From: Patiria miniata
Taxonomy: Eukaryota; Echinodermata; Asteroidea; Valvatida; Asterinidae
NCBI RefSeq assembly: GCF_015706575.1
Contig: NW_024037076.1
Coordinates: forward strand, 21,022,898-21,086,897
Reading direction: 5' to 3'
Length of the DNA stretch: 64,000 nucleotides
Position 1 is the first letter of the stretch. Every line of letters begins with the position of its first letter. The translations under genes were made by a program, and so were the position numbers. Of the stretch, positions 1 to 12,300 are shown in pieces. The notes beneath the pieces are model-generated. The model was not told the DNA's origin, ran no database searches, and worked only from the letters and a program-made list of their open reading frames with translations.

Positions 1-820
1 ATTTGGTTTAAAAACATCCAACAAAAAAAATCCACTTAAGCACATATATTGCAGTGGCCAAATATACTGACATTATATGGTTAGTATGAATGTTGCCATA
101 ACCTTGACGCTGTATTCAATTCATAAACAACCTGGAAAAAAACCTTATCTGAAAGTCTCTTAGTAAACCCCTCATGCTAACCACACAATTTTCTGTTAAC
201 GGAAACCTTTGTCCATTTAAAGGAGAATGTAAGCAGTAGAACGTAGCAAAGAGCATACTTAGTTCAGAAGCAGAATGTGTTTAAAACATGCTTGAAGTAT
301 AAACATGCCTTCAAACAACAATTGGTATTGGAAAGTTAATAATCCAAGGCTGTGTATGTATTTATTCCTCGGAGAGAGTTGTATCTTGTGTTTATTGGCA
401 TGTCTTAACTCGGCAGATAATCAACAATGTTTTACTAACTATGGTGGGAAAGAGACTCCATGGCCAGTTTTAAAGGAGAGCAGACCATTCTGCTTCTCTC
501 AATCTTTTCTCCCTCTTGTTTTTTTAAAACAATTTGTGAATGTGTGGGAGGAAAAATGAATAAGTAAATGTGATATTCTGTACAAATTGTAAAATTTTAT
601 ACTCAGAGGGAACTGTTGGCTCGTCACTGAATCCTATCACGACGTATTATTGCAGTTTGCTGTGTAAATAGTATTGTATTTTTTTTCTCCTCCTTGATTG
701 GAGGAATTTAGAAGTGGAGGAATTAATAAAATATACTAAATATGAGAATTTGCATACTGGGTGACACACTGAGATAAACTGTCTCTCATTGTTTCTGTTC
801 GTTTACTGTTATAATTTCTG
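1..820. other. AT-rich flank, nothing recognised
   Basis: There is no splice-compatible coding stretch or known repeat. The short open frame at 305-559 has no recognisable motif and looks like chance. Confidence 0.5.
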
Positions 821-1540
821 CTCCTCCTGGATGGGATGCTAGTCCATCGCAAGTTACTTCCCAGCTAATACCAGTACCCATTTATACTCCTGTGTAGTCT
901 AGGGGTTGGACGTTGTTATGGTTTGATACGCCATAACCCCCGCCGCGAGAGGGTGCTATCAAGACAACAAATTTCACCCACGAACCCGTCGGAACAACGT
1001 CTAGGACAATTCCTATTGGTTGTGTAATGCGCGCGCACCTATTTGGCCTAATATATGCAATGCGCAATTAAAAAATTCATAGTAGTTCCGAAGCAAACTC
1101 TCAAATTTCTTCCAGTACTGTAAAAGACACAAGACTTTTGTTCAACTTCACTGGTCAGCTCTTTTGTTGTGTGTAGTATGTGTGGGACTGAAAATTTACC
1201 GAAATTGCCTGCAAAAGTAGCACATGCGCACCAGTTTCCCCCATTTTTCGGGGGGAGATTTTAGGAATTGGCCCAGACGTTGCTACTGACAAGTTCGTGG
1301 GCGATACAAGTTGGTCATGATAACGCCCTCTTGCAGCGGCGGGTTATCGCGATGGCGGGTTATAGCGTATCAAACCATAACAAGGTCTAGCCCCTAGACT
1401 AACTCCTGGGTAAAGAGGCAAGTGGGGGCGAAGTAGCTTGCCCAAGGCTGCAACATATGACCAGCAGCTGGATTTGAACCCCTGACCCTCTGATCACGAG
1501 TCATGAACCCTAACCACTTGGCCCCACTCCCCAGGAAAGA
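820..1540 (-). repeat. tRNA-derived SINE interrupted by a MITE
   Basis: The two flanks (about 820-894 and 1402-1540) read continuously as one SINE once the inserted element is ignored (GTACCCATTTATACTCCTG then GGTAAAGAGGCAAGTGGGG). The reverse complement of 1467-1530 contains a B-box-like GGTTCAAATCC, so the SINE head is at the high-coordinate end and the element points left. Confidence 0.7.
895..1401. mobile_element. 507-bp inverted-repeat element nested in a SINE
   Basis: The element begins TAGTCTAGGGG and ends CCCCTAGACTA, and the inverted similarity extends 75-90 bases inward (through TTATGGTTTGATACGC and its complement). It is flanked by near-identical 9-bp copies, ACTCCTGTG at 886-894 and ACTCCTGGG at 1402-1410. 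There is no transposase. The duplication length suggests a Mutator-like or hAT-like source. The superfamily is uncertain. Confidence 0.75.
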
Positions 1541-3457
1541 ATACAGTGGGGTTGCAGGAGTTTGGAGTCCGAAACAAGATTTGCAATTTTGGGTTACATT
1601 CCAGAAAAAAAGAAATTCAGATAAAATTCACAATGAACTTTGCCCATTGTAAGACATTGTATGGGATCCTGATTGTCCCAACATGCTATACATGCCTGAA
1701 CCACACTAAAACAGAAAACTGTACTCATATTTTGATACATTTATTGTTTTAATTGCGCCCTTTTATTACTACATAAGCATCACAAGGTTTCTGTCTCTAA
1801 TTTTTTTACAACAATTGGCACAACAGCTTAATTGCACAAACAGCACACAAACCAGCATTCTACATAGAGATTTTTGCACAGCAGTTTCAAATCTAACATT
1901 GAATGAGATTTTTTTGGAAAGAAGTCTAGACTTTGTATTTCTAAATAGCCACCAAATAGCATTACAACAAACTCTAACTTAGCTAAACATATATAACAAA
2001 CTACTGATATGACAAACTACTAGGCAAGTCTGATACTGAAGTTCCAATAGTGATTGAATTTTCTCCTAGAACTATTTATTTCTTTTCAAAATGGCAAAAG
2101 TAGGCATAAAATTGATTATAAAGATAAAGATAGTGTCATGTAATCTTGAACTCTGGAACAAGAAAGGTTTCCAAGACATTCAAAGCATTACTAAAAACGA
2201 AAACTAATTAGCAACGTATCAATTATTCAATGTTAAAAAAAAATCACATGAATTTGTTTCAGACACATTGCTATATAAAAATGTGCGTAGCAATTAATAT
2301 GAATGTGATGAATCTGCCAACCACATTGAATTGACATAGGAGTTGCAGAAGACATAAGCCATTTTTTTACTATTAAAATTTTTAAAAAATGATACATTTC
2401 ATGCATCATGTACTCCATGATTTCTCAGGTTTCTATGGAGGGGCAACAAAACTGATTAAAATTTGAGCAGAAAAATTACACTTTTAAAAGGCTTTACAAT
2501 AGAATATTCGCAACTTGCAAGTTTAAAGAAAATGGTTCAGCCATTGCATGTTTAAAGAGTTTCCACTAAGTACATGTACATGTATAGCACATATTTAGTG
2601 TGTCAATAAACATTTCACATAAATTCATCTTTTAAGAAAGGAAATCTAGAACAAGTAAAACCACCAACATTTGCAACAATTGCACAGAAACGACCAATAC
2701 TGCACCAGACAAAGGAGGAATGTTTAAGACACCACTTGCGTTAAAACTAAATAATGCCAACACCAATAAAATGACTGACCATCTTTAACTGAAAATTCTT
2801 CCGTCCTAACTCAAGAGCTAGTTTGACTTAACATCAACACATTTCTTCAACTGAGGACACATGACCAAAATGTACACCCAAGAAATTTAGCCTGTTCATT
2901 CATTCTTAAATCTATACTTAATCGCTTAAAACTCAAAAGCCAATATGGACATGTACAGTACTTTTTAAACCCCATATAGTGTTTGTAGCACATTTGAAGT
3001 GACTAAATGTATTCAGCAATTATGATGATGATGATTATTATTACATTTTGCGGGAAGACAGCTCTAGCCTAGGACAGTACCCACAGCCAATTACATACAG
3101 ATATCAATATCAATCTTTTCATGGTTATACATCATTTGTTTACGATACATCATTTACTATAACACTTGGTAAATATTCTTGTTCTAGATTATATTGATAC
3201 AGCAGTGTAGCCACCCCACAATTAACATTATTAAACTATCCACTCTTTTAGAGAAGGGTCACTTAGCCTTCAACCATTTGACTGACCTCCCTCAAAACAA
3301 AGTCTTTTATTTCCACTTGTCAAAGTCATTTTTACGACCTGTCACACTTAGACCCCAGCAACAAGCTGTTCCTACTGATAACTTTTAATCACTAGTATGC
3401 ACAATGCTTATTATGATCTAAAAAGAAAAACAAAATTCTAATCCCAGTATTGAAAAG
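1541..3457. other. AT-rich intergenic stretch
   Basis: It is rich in T and A runs, with no exon-like stretch and no identified repeat apart from a short ATG/ATT microsatellite near 3023-3042. It may belong to a long VPS13A 3' UTR or lie beyond it. Confidence 0.4.
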
Positions 3458-3590
3458 TTTAAACAAAGAAATTGACTGGGGGAGCGGGGCTTGAAGCTGC
3501 GACCTCCGGATTACCGTTCCGGTGCTCTACCAACTGAGCTATCCAGCCCTATGTTGGTGGTTCCCCAATTAGTCAATATCTTTGTTCAAG
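3458..3590 (-). repeat. Inverted-repeat-bounded tRNA-like unit, copy 1
   Basis: The tRNA-like part spans 3474-3548 on the minus strand. It has GGCTGGA as the acceptor strand, TAGCTCAGTTGGTAGAGC as D arm and A box, and a perfect CCGGA/TCCGG anticodon stem around the loop ACGGTAA. Just outside lie 3458-3476 (TTTAAACAAAGAAATTGAC) and its near complement at 3572-3590 (GTCAATATCTTTGTTCAAG). The T arm is damaged, and loop position 33 is C where a working tRNA has T. This is a dispersed repeat, not a functional tRNA gene. Confidence 0.75.
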
Positions 3591-4469
3591 GGGCGCTAGT
3601 CAGTAGCAACAAACATTTAGTCCCAGTATTGTTAGACTTAATTCCAAACACATTGGCAATGTCATACGGCAGTTGTTCCTCATATACATAAATTCAGGTA
3701 CAAGTACACTGCCATATTAATATCCACACAATGCTGTTCATATCACAATGCTAGAATCGTTATTTTCTCCCCCCCCCCAACTGCAAGAAAGTTGTATTAA
3801 AATTCAGCTTTATCATCATACACAAATAAAGGCTTGAATATCACTGTGTCCATAGTATCCATCTGTATAATGTCCCTACAAATATTTCGAACTAGAAAAA
3901 GTAAAAATTAGTGTATCGGCTCGAAGCAGGAACTCTAAATGATGCCGTTAGTCCTACTCATAATAACCAAAGGAAATACACACTGTGCACCCGTTGGTTC
4001 ATGCTTGCTTAAGGCACAGACAGCATATGGCCACAGTTCATTTTGAGGTACACAAACCAAAGCATTGTGTGAAAAGAACATGAGTTCACAGCATGAATCC
4101 AGCTGATGTGTACCCTGTGACCAACATTTTACTTCAAGTTACCTGAGGTTGCAGTTAGGCATTTAAGTTTTAAATGAATGCGGGTTTCTTAAAAAGACAC
4201 ATTGTTTTTGTGCTTTTGATCTTTGTAGTTTAAAACTTATTATTTTAGCTTTCACATTATGAATGGTTTCATAACAATATCTTTATGATGAACACATACA
4301 TCCTTTTCAAAGTCACACTGTTTCTTGACAACAAGTTTTCACAACTTCTTAAGAAAAAAAAAAATCAAAATTTTGTTGATAATCACAATTACTTTGTTCA
4401 ATATCTTCAACACCAATCTCCTGGTTTAGTTCATCATTTCATCTGATGATAAAATTCTGTCAAATTTTT
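3591..4469. other. AT-rich intergenic stretch, nothing recognised
   Basis: It contains a run of 10 C near 3769-3778 and no coding or repeat signature that I recognise. Confidence 0.4.
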
Positions 4470-4475
4470 TTTATT
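4470..4475 (-). promoter_or_regulatory. Candidate VPS13A polyadenylation signal
   Basis: AATAAA on the minus strand is the first perfect signal downstream of the stop codon at 5176. It would give a 3' UTR of about 700 nt (5175 down to about 4450). No other perfect signal occurs between it and the stop. A further one lies near 1740, so a longer UTR is possible. Confidence 0.35.
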
Positions 4476-5175
4476 GTAAACTATATCTTCAATATAGAGG
4501 CTCGCCTGCACTGGTAACCCATAAGAGACAAAACAGCCTCCTGAAGCAGGCTACCAGTTAATACTGTTGGACAGGAGTCAAGCCAACCTCTTAATATCAA
4601 AAAACACTGTAGCTGTGTTTTCTTGTACCAAACAGACACCTCATCATATAAATGATAACAGTTTGAAATGTAAACATAACTCGTTAAAAAGTGGCATACT
4701 TTCTCTTGATGACCCAAAGCAAGAGTAACTACAGATCAAGGCAAAGTAAACTACAGAAAGTTGTACACAGAACTCTGAAGTGAGTTTCTCACAGACTATT
4801 GCCCACAAAGGGAATCTATGCCTTAATGAACAAGGTTTATGTGCTAAAATTCTATGAACTGAATGACTAACGATTGTCTCTCCTAGACATAAGAATTTGA
4901 TTGTCTTGCTTTCTGTTAATTGTTCGGCACTCACGCCTGAACAGATCGCTATAGAAAACACATCCATGTAAATTTACAAATATCACGTTTTAAAATACTT
5001 TAGAGCTTGCTGCCTATAACATTGACTAAACAGCAGTTGGCATGTTTTGTTGAACACCATTTCAAAAATACCATACAGTTCATTTTCTAAGTTGTCCAAT
5101 CCAGACAATGTTCCCTCACCAATTCATGCAAGTACGTGCTCAATGTCTTGCACTCACTGACGCTGTCTCTCAACT

Positions 5176-8100
5176 TTACTCCACGAGTTTCAAAGCCTTT
5201 GCCATTGCGTCGGTTACCTTGACGATGAAATACTAGAAATAGAATGAGAAATGAAATTGGTAAAATACAATTCAGTCATGGTTAAAGGGAATATACATCA
5301 TTTGCTTTTGCTGTAATTTTCAGAAATGGATGGAATTGGGGGGTTGGAAATATATAGCAAATATAAAAAAGTCAGTGTAACTATTAGTTACACTGACTTT
5401 TTTGAGGTTTTGGGTTCGAAAATGCTATAAAAACCAAGAAAAACAATCATTTTCCTGTAGTCTGGTTCCCTGACTCCATTTAAGAAGAAACATACATTTG
5501 GGAATTGTAAGGTCAGGGAACCAGTTTAGCTGGCTTGTACCCGTTCATAGGTGTGTAATCAATTGCAAACAAGTGCGATGGCCAATGGGGGCCAGTATTT
5601 GGAAAAAAAAACATTTTTTTCCGACGCTGGTTGGCCGACCAGCATTGGAAATTGATACAAAAATACGACTTTTCTTGAAAATGACAGTATAACAGGTGCC
5701 ATGATTTTACAGGATGCTTTACACTGTCATTCACTAACAGTCCAGCAACGTATTTCAAAATGATTTGGTAATTTTATTTTTTGATGTTTGCAAATGTTGT
5801 ATTTTCCCTTTAAGAGTTTAAATTATGACTACTTGAAAACAGAAAAGTCAAACCCTTGCATTCCTGAACAAAATGGTAATACCCTAACGAGTTTAACAAA
5901 AAGCAAGTTTTGGCATTTTCAGAAAACCTCTGAAAAGTGACGCACAAAGGTGAATTTTAATGAGCTTTGAAATGGTCGGCATAAATAAAAATGTAACTTA
6001 GAATATGCTAGCCGTAAGCGCGTTTCACACCCTGAACTACATGTATTTACTAACGCAATATTTATTATATATTCCCAACACTGCATCACTAATTTATGAA
6101 AATACTTTTGTCTGCTGTGCTCACTACTGTGTGTGCTTTTCAGCACCATGAAATTTGGCCCACTGCCCAGACCAGCCATAGCCTTCAATCAAGGCGCGCG
6201 TGTCTACCCGGATGCGTGGCGCCCCAGATTCTGGCACGAAAAAAGACCAGTGCGAGTGGCGAGTGATATGAATCATGCATGTATGCGGATATGAACCAAT
6301 CACCACGAACAAGCCATTTTTCAGGTGATGCCATGCTCGCACGCACCCTGCCTGTTAGTCCCTACATCACCCCAAACCGCTCAAGCACTGTATGGCTTTA
6401 TGGAATTTTATCAAAGAGGAATACAATGTAATACAGTGTTAAACAAGACTAATTGGAACTGTCCTCTTAAGCTTATGTTAAATTAAAAAACTTATGTTTC
6501 CATCCCTTCTGACTGATTGCTTTTTACTGTAGAACATGATACAAACCTCAGCCTCTTTCCTATCCGAGACATGAACTATCTTCCCATGGCCTGACTTGCC
6601 CTTCAGTAACCCCAGACCAAATCCTTTCTTCTTGCTCTTTTCCGGATCCTCCTAAAACAAAACAAAAAATAACAGTAACAAAAAAGGCACAAGTCCACTC
6701 AGTTTTAACTTTGAGAAAGATTCTACAATGGCTGAAGTACCAGTCCATCAAACTTTTGCAATTAAAAAATTAATCGCAACAGTTACAACACTGAAGATAT
6801 TGTAATCTTTTTTCTTTTCTTTAAATACAAATTTGAAGTTTCACAGTGTACGTAACTCAGACGTTACACTTATCTATAGCTAGTTGGCCCATTATTGAAA
6901 GTCTTTAGAAATTTCAAGCAAAAGCAATTGAGAACTAGCCACAGGCACTCTACTTGACATTTGGAATGGTAAATCTGTTTTTGCTATTAAGCAAAACTTT
7001 GCCATTCACAAGCTTTTTGCCATCAAGAAAATGTGTTCCTGTCTGGTGGGCTGATACAATTCAACCGTTTGTTTTAGGGTTTTAGTGTCTCACTTCTCAA
7101 AGCTTGTAAACAGTAGAAATGGCTAATTACAATCCCTTGTTAAGAAAAACAGTTGTACATACCTCATAACATTTTAGCTTATAACTAGTTTTCTTCTGAG
7201 GCAAATAAGCCTTACTTCTGATGTACGGTGATGCAGTAGTACTATAAATTTGCTTTTATAATTAGTGAAAGATCAAAGTGTAAAATTCAGAAACTCCATG
7301 GTTCTTTGACCTTTTCATGGCGCCATTGCAATTTACATACATGTAAAACCAAATTACAGTTTAACCAGCCAATTTCAACCGCTTGCAAATGGGTAACTCC
7401 TGAGAGTTTCCCATATTAGAGACAAGTTTTGAATTGTGTTTTCAAAGTTAGAATGAACCTTGGGCATGATTTGTAGTCCTTTCTCCGTCAGTGCTGGAGG
7501 GTCCTTTAGGTCCTTGTAAGGATACTGGAACTCTACATTCCAATGGCCTAAGACTTCACCCTTGCTGGTCAGTATCAGTCGCCTGCAGGGAGAAAATGTA
7601 TGTAAAGGTCAATAAAGATGAGTGGGTCATGGAGGTAGGAATCTAGGTGCTGTGGCATTATTACATGACTTTTAACCCTAGCGAGCTCAAGGATGATTAA
7701 CCCTAACCCGCTAGTAGTTCCCCAGGACTACCCTTCTAAATCCAACAGAGTCCAACGGTTACTCATATGAGTTTCCTGCTCAATCCAACACCACCCAGCT
7801 TGCCAAGTTGTTGGGTACCTGAACATATAAAATGACTGGCATGCTCATCCAACAGATTCCAACTGTGCCTTATTTTTCAGGTGTCTGCTGGATCCAACAG
7901 AGTTCAACTTGGCACATTTACCAGTACCCAACAGAATCTGACTCTGAATGTTTTCAGTTGCCTGCTGAATCCAACAGATTTTAACAGGAATATATACAAG
8001 GGGTTTACTGCTCAATCCAAAAGCTTCCAACGGGTTATGTCAAATAGTTGGATCCTGTTGCAGGGTTAGGGTTAAATCCACCCAATCATGACCCAATTTC

Positions 8101-9397
8101 ATGGCTCTGCATACCGACAGAGGGAAAAAGCCGCTTACTGTAGCAGAAAATTCTTTGCTAATGGGTAGCATATTTCACGGGTTAGCATATTTCATGGATT
8201 AGCAAGGAATTCTGGCTCGTGCACATGCGCACATCGCTTAACTGAGGATTCTGTGCTTACTTGGTTAGCACAGAATTTTTCCGCTAGCACTGTATGCACA
8301 GAATGGTAACAGTAAGCGTGGAATTCTGCCGTTAGTAGAGCCATGAAATGGGGCCGTAGAGTCACTGGGCCAATGTAATCAGCCTTTTATCTATCATTGT
8401 AAAACAAATCTTAAGTAAGAACGTATGCAAGAAATGAAGATTTCTTTATGTGTGACTTTCCCCCATTCACTTCATTTTCTTGCATCCTCTGTTACTTGTA
8501 ACCTTATTTGTGGTTTAACTTCTGATTTGACTTATGATTGATCTGTGATTGGCTTGTGATTGACCTGTGATTGGCTTGTGATCAATCTGCAATTGACTTG
8601 TGACTGGCATGTGACTGACTTGTGATCGATCTGTGATTGACCCTGTGACTGGCACGTAATTGATTTTTGACTGACCTGTAAATGACCTGTGGCTGATGTG
8701 TGATTTACCTGGGAATGAATTGTGGTTAATTTGTGACTGATTTTTTTGTTAAATGTATCTAGGATCTTTCCCTTATTGTGCATTTTTGTTTAAAGTAACA
8801 AATTGCTCAAAATCTTATGTTTTGTGAACAACAACTAACATGTAGTTTTAGCTCAGAGGTTACTCAAAATTTTAAGAAAAAAAAAGAAAACATACGCACA
8901 ATGTTTGGGGTCTCATACCTGGATTGCATTGCAAACGCTCTTAAAAAAACAAAATGCAGGCAAAGTGTTTTTAAAACCACCTTCAATAGTTGTTTTCTCC
9001 CTACCAATACAATTTCAGTTGCAATAATATCACATGATATTTCCCGTTCTTCACATTGAGCAAGGGTTTTCTCATTAAATCCATAGGCCCCTTACTACGT
9101 AAATACCAATATTCCTACCAGCATTGAACTCGTTACTGATTTTTGACCGAGTTGTAGTGACTCAATTACATCTCTGCAAATACTCACTGATCAGTGGCAA
9201 CCAGATAATGCTTCTTGTCTGCAGTCAGTTGCATATGTGCTACATAGTCCTCTGTCTGGGAGTATCTGCCCTTATCAATCTGATGGAAGAGATTCAAGCC
9301 TTCTGCCTCGTGTTTCTCATAGGGACGGACTATGCCATCTAGGTGAAGGTAACGTGGGTGACGCAGCCTGGATACATCCTCACTCATGTCAGTTACC
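5176..9397 (-). CDS. VPS13A: VPS13A exons 44-47: PH-like C-terminal domain and stop
   Basis: Exons: 9188-9397, 7459-7582, 6547-6651 and 5176-5232 (residues 2079-2241, then TAA). [20 protein letters not shown] matches human [40 protein letters not shown] gives the PH-fold strands (human DMLMITRRGVLFVTKGTFG), followed by [19 protein letters not shown]. The last three exons carry a Lys/Gly-rich loop ([20 protein letters not shown]), then [20 protein letters not shown] and a closing amphipathic helix [10 protein letters not shown], equivalent to the human KIINFKTPEDARWILTKLQEA. The final coding exon is 57 nt, phase 0. In VPS13A the PH-like domain helps target mitochondria or other membranes (family knowledge). 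Confidence 0.92.
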
Positions 9398-12300
9398 CTG
9401 GTATGGAAGGCAAATAAATCAAAACTAAAAAAAAAAACCACTTGAATATCTGCAGATCAATAGGTGATAGGGATTACTTAATTTGGACTGCCAGTGATAG
9501 AACCCCACATTTTGTTGACACATTTCAAGCCCATTCCTGTGGTAGCACCAGAAACAAGTACATGTCCAAGCTATCTTAAATATGAGGTAAGAGTGAACGA
9601 GTGGCAAGTTTCAAACAATTTAACCCATCAATTCGTGTACTTCCCCAATTTATTATAATAATAATAAATTTGGGGCTAACTATCCTTACACGCAGCTGAG
9701 AAGCTGAATTGCGAAGGACGTAGCCATAACGTGGTTGAGCCGAAGGCATCTAAAGGGGCCTTAGGCCAGCTGCCACCATACGACCCATGTCTGACCACGG
9801 AGCACAGCCAGAGACCAAAAAAGTTGAGTTTTGTGGAGGGAGGAAAACCAGAGAGCATGGGGAAAAAACCTTGTGGCGCAGGAGAGAATCACCCACCTGA
9901 CCGGTGGATTAGCCTATATCACTAAGATAAAGTGTTGAATAGATAAGCCTCATCATGGAATATTGACAATGGGAGCTTGTATGCATCCACCATTTCCAAC
10001 TACCGGCAGTCCCTAAAAGATCCTTAATTGTGCATGATTCAAACAAAATTTAATTTCTACATGTCTCAATTATCATTCCTTCTGCCGATGTATGTACCAA
10101 GTAATGAACAAAAAATAAAAACAGACTTTAGCCACGTGGATTAGTATTTGGCCAAGCATGTTTGTTCAGTGTTTTTTCACCAGAATTTGAAAAAAAATAA
10201 TGAAATGTTTTTACAATTAAAATAAAAAAGGGAAAGAATACATGACTTTTTACCAAAGTAACATTTGTTTGCAGACTGTTAATTATGAAAAAGAAAATTT
10301 ACATTGTATCCTCAAGAAGCAATAAAAATGTATACAAAAAAAAAATACCAAAAATGTTGAGCTGCCTGACTAAGAAGAGACAATATCTCAGCACAGAACA
10401 CACTTTATTGTAAAAAAAAACGCTTGCCACAAATGGAGAGGAATTCTTTGATTCAGACCTGCGAATGCCTTCAAAGGTGCTGCTAGCAAAGTCAATGACA
10501 CCTCCTGTGGGTTTGGCTACCACGCCTGCCAAACCTTTGCCGACGCCCTTGAAGAACCCCTTGGCACCCTCCTTCTTAGCCCCCTGGAAGGGGTTCTTGA
10601 CCACGCCCGTCACGCCATCCACAAAACCCTGAAGGAAAAGTTATAAAAAGACAGAGATGGTAACTTAACCCTAAAGTCCTAAGGGCTCTTTCGGGGTCAA
10701 GTATCGAAAACCACAGAATACTACATGTGTTGTGCACACTTGTATGGAAAAAAATGCATACTACAGATTACTACTCAGTAGTATTTTGTAGCTTTAGGTG
10801 CGCTTTTCGTACTTCTACAACAATGCTGTGTACATGTTTGCTTAAACCAGTTGAATAAAACTCAAGCTTCTCGTACTTAAGAATAATTGCTAGCAGATAT
10901 TTTTTTATATTTTTTTCCCATTAAATGTACAGTAGGATGAACATTTTGTTTAATAATTAGTATGCAATAATCTTGCGGGTCTAAACTCCACAATGCATTA
11001 AAAGTCACTGTTAGCTTTTTGAATGGCTCCTGCACCATCTGACAAGTAGCCACATGTTATGTGGCACTGGTTCTTACCATGACTAGTCCCTTGCCACCCC
11101 TAGCTAATCCCTCTTGGAATGTAGCCGGTTTCTGGTTGATAGCCTGTTGTCTCTTTCTCTTATACTCCTCATCCATGGTCAGTGCTGCTAGGCCTTTGCC
11201 TAGAGTCCCTGTGATACGAGACACTGCACCGGCTGCACCACCCACTGCATGACCAAACAGGCTGCGCATACCCAGGGCCACACCCTCAGCAAACTCCTCA
11301 GGCCCTTGAACGATACCCTGCAGTCAATCACAACATTGCCTATCATCAAATTTCACTTACTGAACTACATGCGCTATTCCAAATGTTATTTGATAATGTC
11401 GCAAGGTGGCACTGATCACATGGTGCAAAATACTTTGTGTTCCCCTTACTTTCTACTTTTATCATAACACTATCATACTATAGAGTCATCTTCTTCTTAA
11501 CTTAATTGGCCCTTTTCCTATTTTCAGCAACAGCGACACAAATTACCAACAAAAATATCAGCAACATGTTCCCCTGCAAGTATTTTATCATGTACAGTCC
11601 AAAGTAGCACTGTAATGTGCATTTTTTACAAATCAATATCAAAGCCAATACAATAGGCTTGTATCTGTTGTTTATCTGACAAAACTAACAAATTGATGTA
11701 CACCTGCATAAAGCCATGAATGTAAATCTCACATGTAACACTCTTTAACCATTTCACGTCAGATGACATGTATGCATGCAAAGGTTTTGCAGTATTCGGA
11801 ACGGATGATGGATAAACATGCAACTAGCGAGGCGGGAAATATCTGTCAGCGACCCGCTTGCAGCGAGCGAGGCTGGAAATATCAGGGTGTGCTACCCGCA
11901 GATGATGGCCTGAACCCATCTGGCATCGAGGTTCGTGAAAAACAATTCGCACGTGGGTCCAGTCAATGTCAACATAATCCCAGCGCGAACTGGTTAACCT
12001 AATATGAATTGACTGAAGTAACTGTTTACAAGCCGACACTTTACCTGGTAAGGTTCATAGAAGAAATCCACCACGCCAGTCTGTACACCACGCACAAAGC
12101 CAAATGGGTTACCAATGACATCTAAGCCGAGTACCAGTACATACAGCTGTTTGATGGCTTGATTGGTGTAGTGGCCGACTATCTCTGATGTCAGCTGCTG
12201 CTGGCTGTAGAACTGGTGCTCACGCTCAAAGAAACCCAGTCTACAGGTAGAAATTATTATAATTGAGATTATTGTGTGAAGATTTTGTGATTTGCAGTCA

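Noticed and set aside
3474-3548. A possible functional tRNA-Thr (GGT) gene on the minus strand
   Set aside because: The same unit occurs three times with decay, carries C at loop position 33, and in copy 1 has a broken T arm. It is better called a dispersed repeat.
4644-4967. 107-codon minus-strand open frame downstream of the VPS13A stop
   Set aside because: There is no recognisable motif, no consistent splice context, and it falls in the probable 3' UTR.
8532-8783. Ser/Gln/His-repeat peptide on the minus strand
   Set aside because: It is a translation of the 11-bp minisatellite. The period is not a multiple of three and the units decay without regard to codons.
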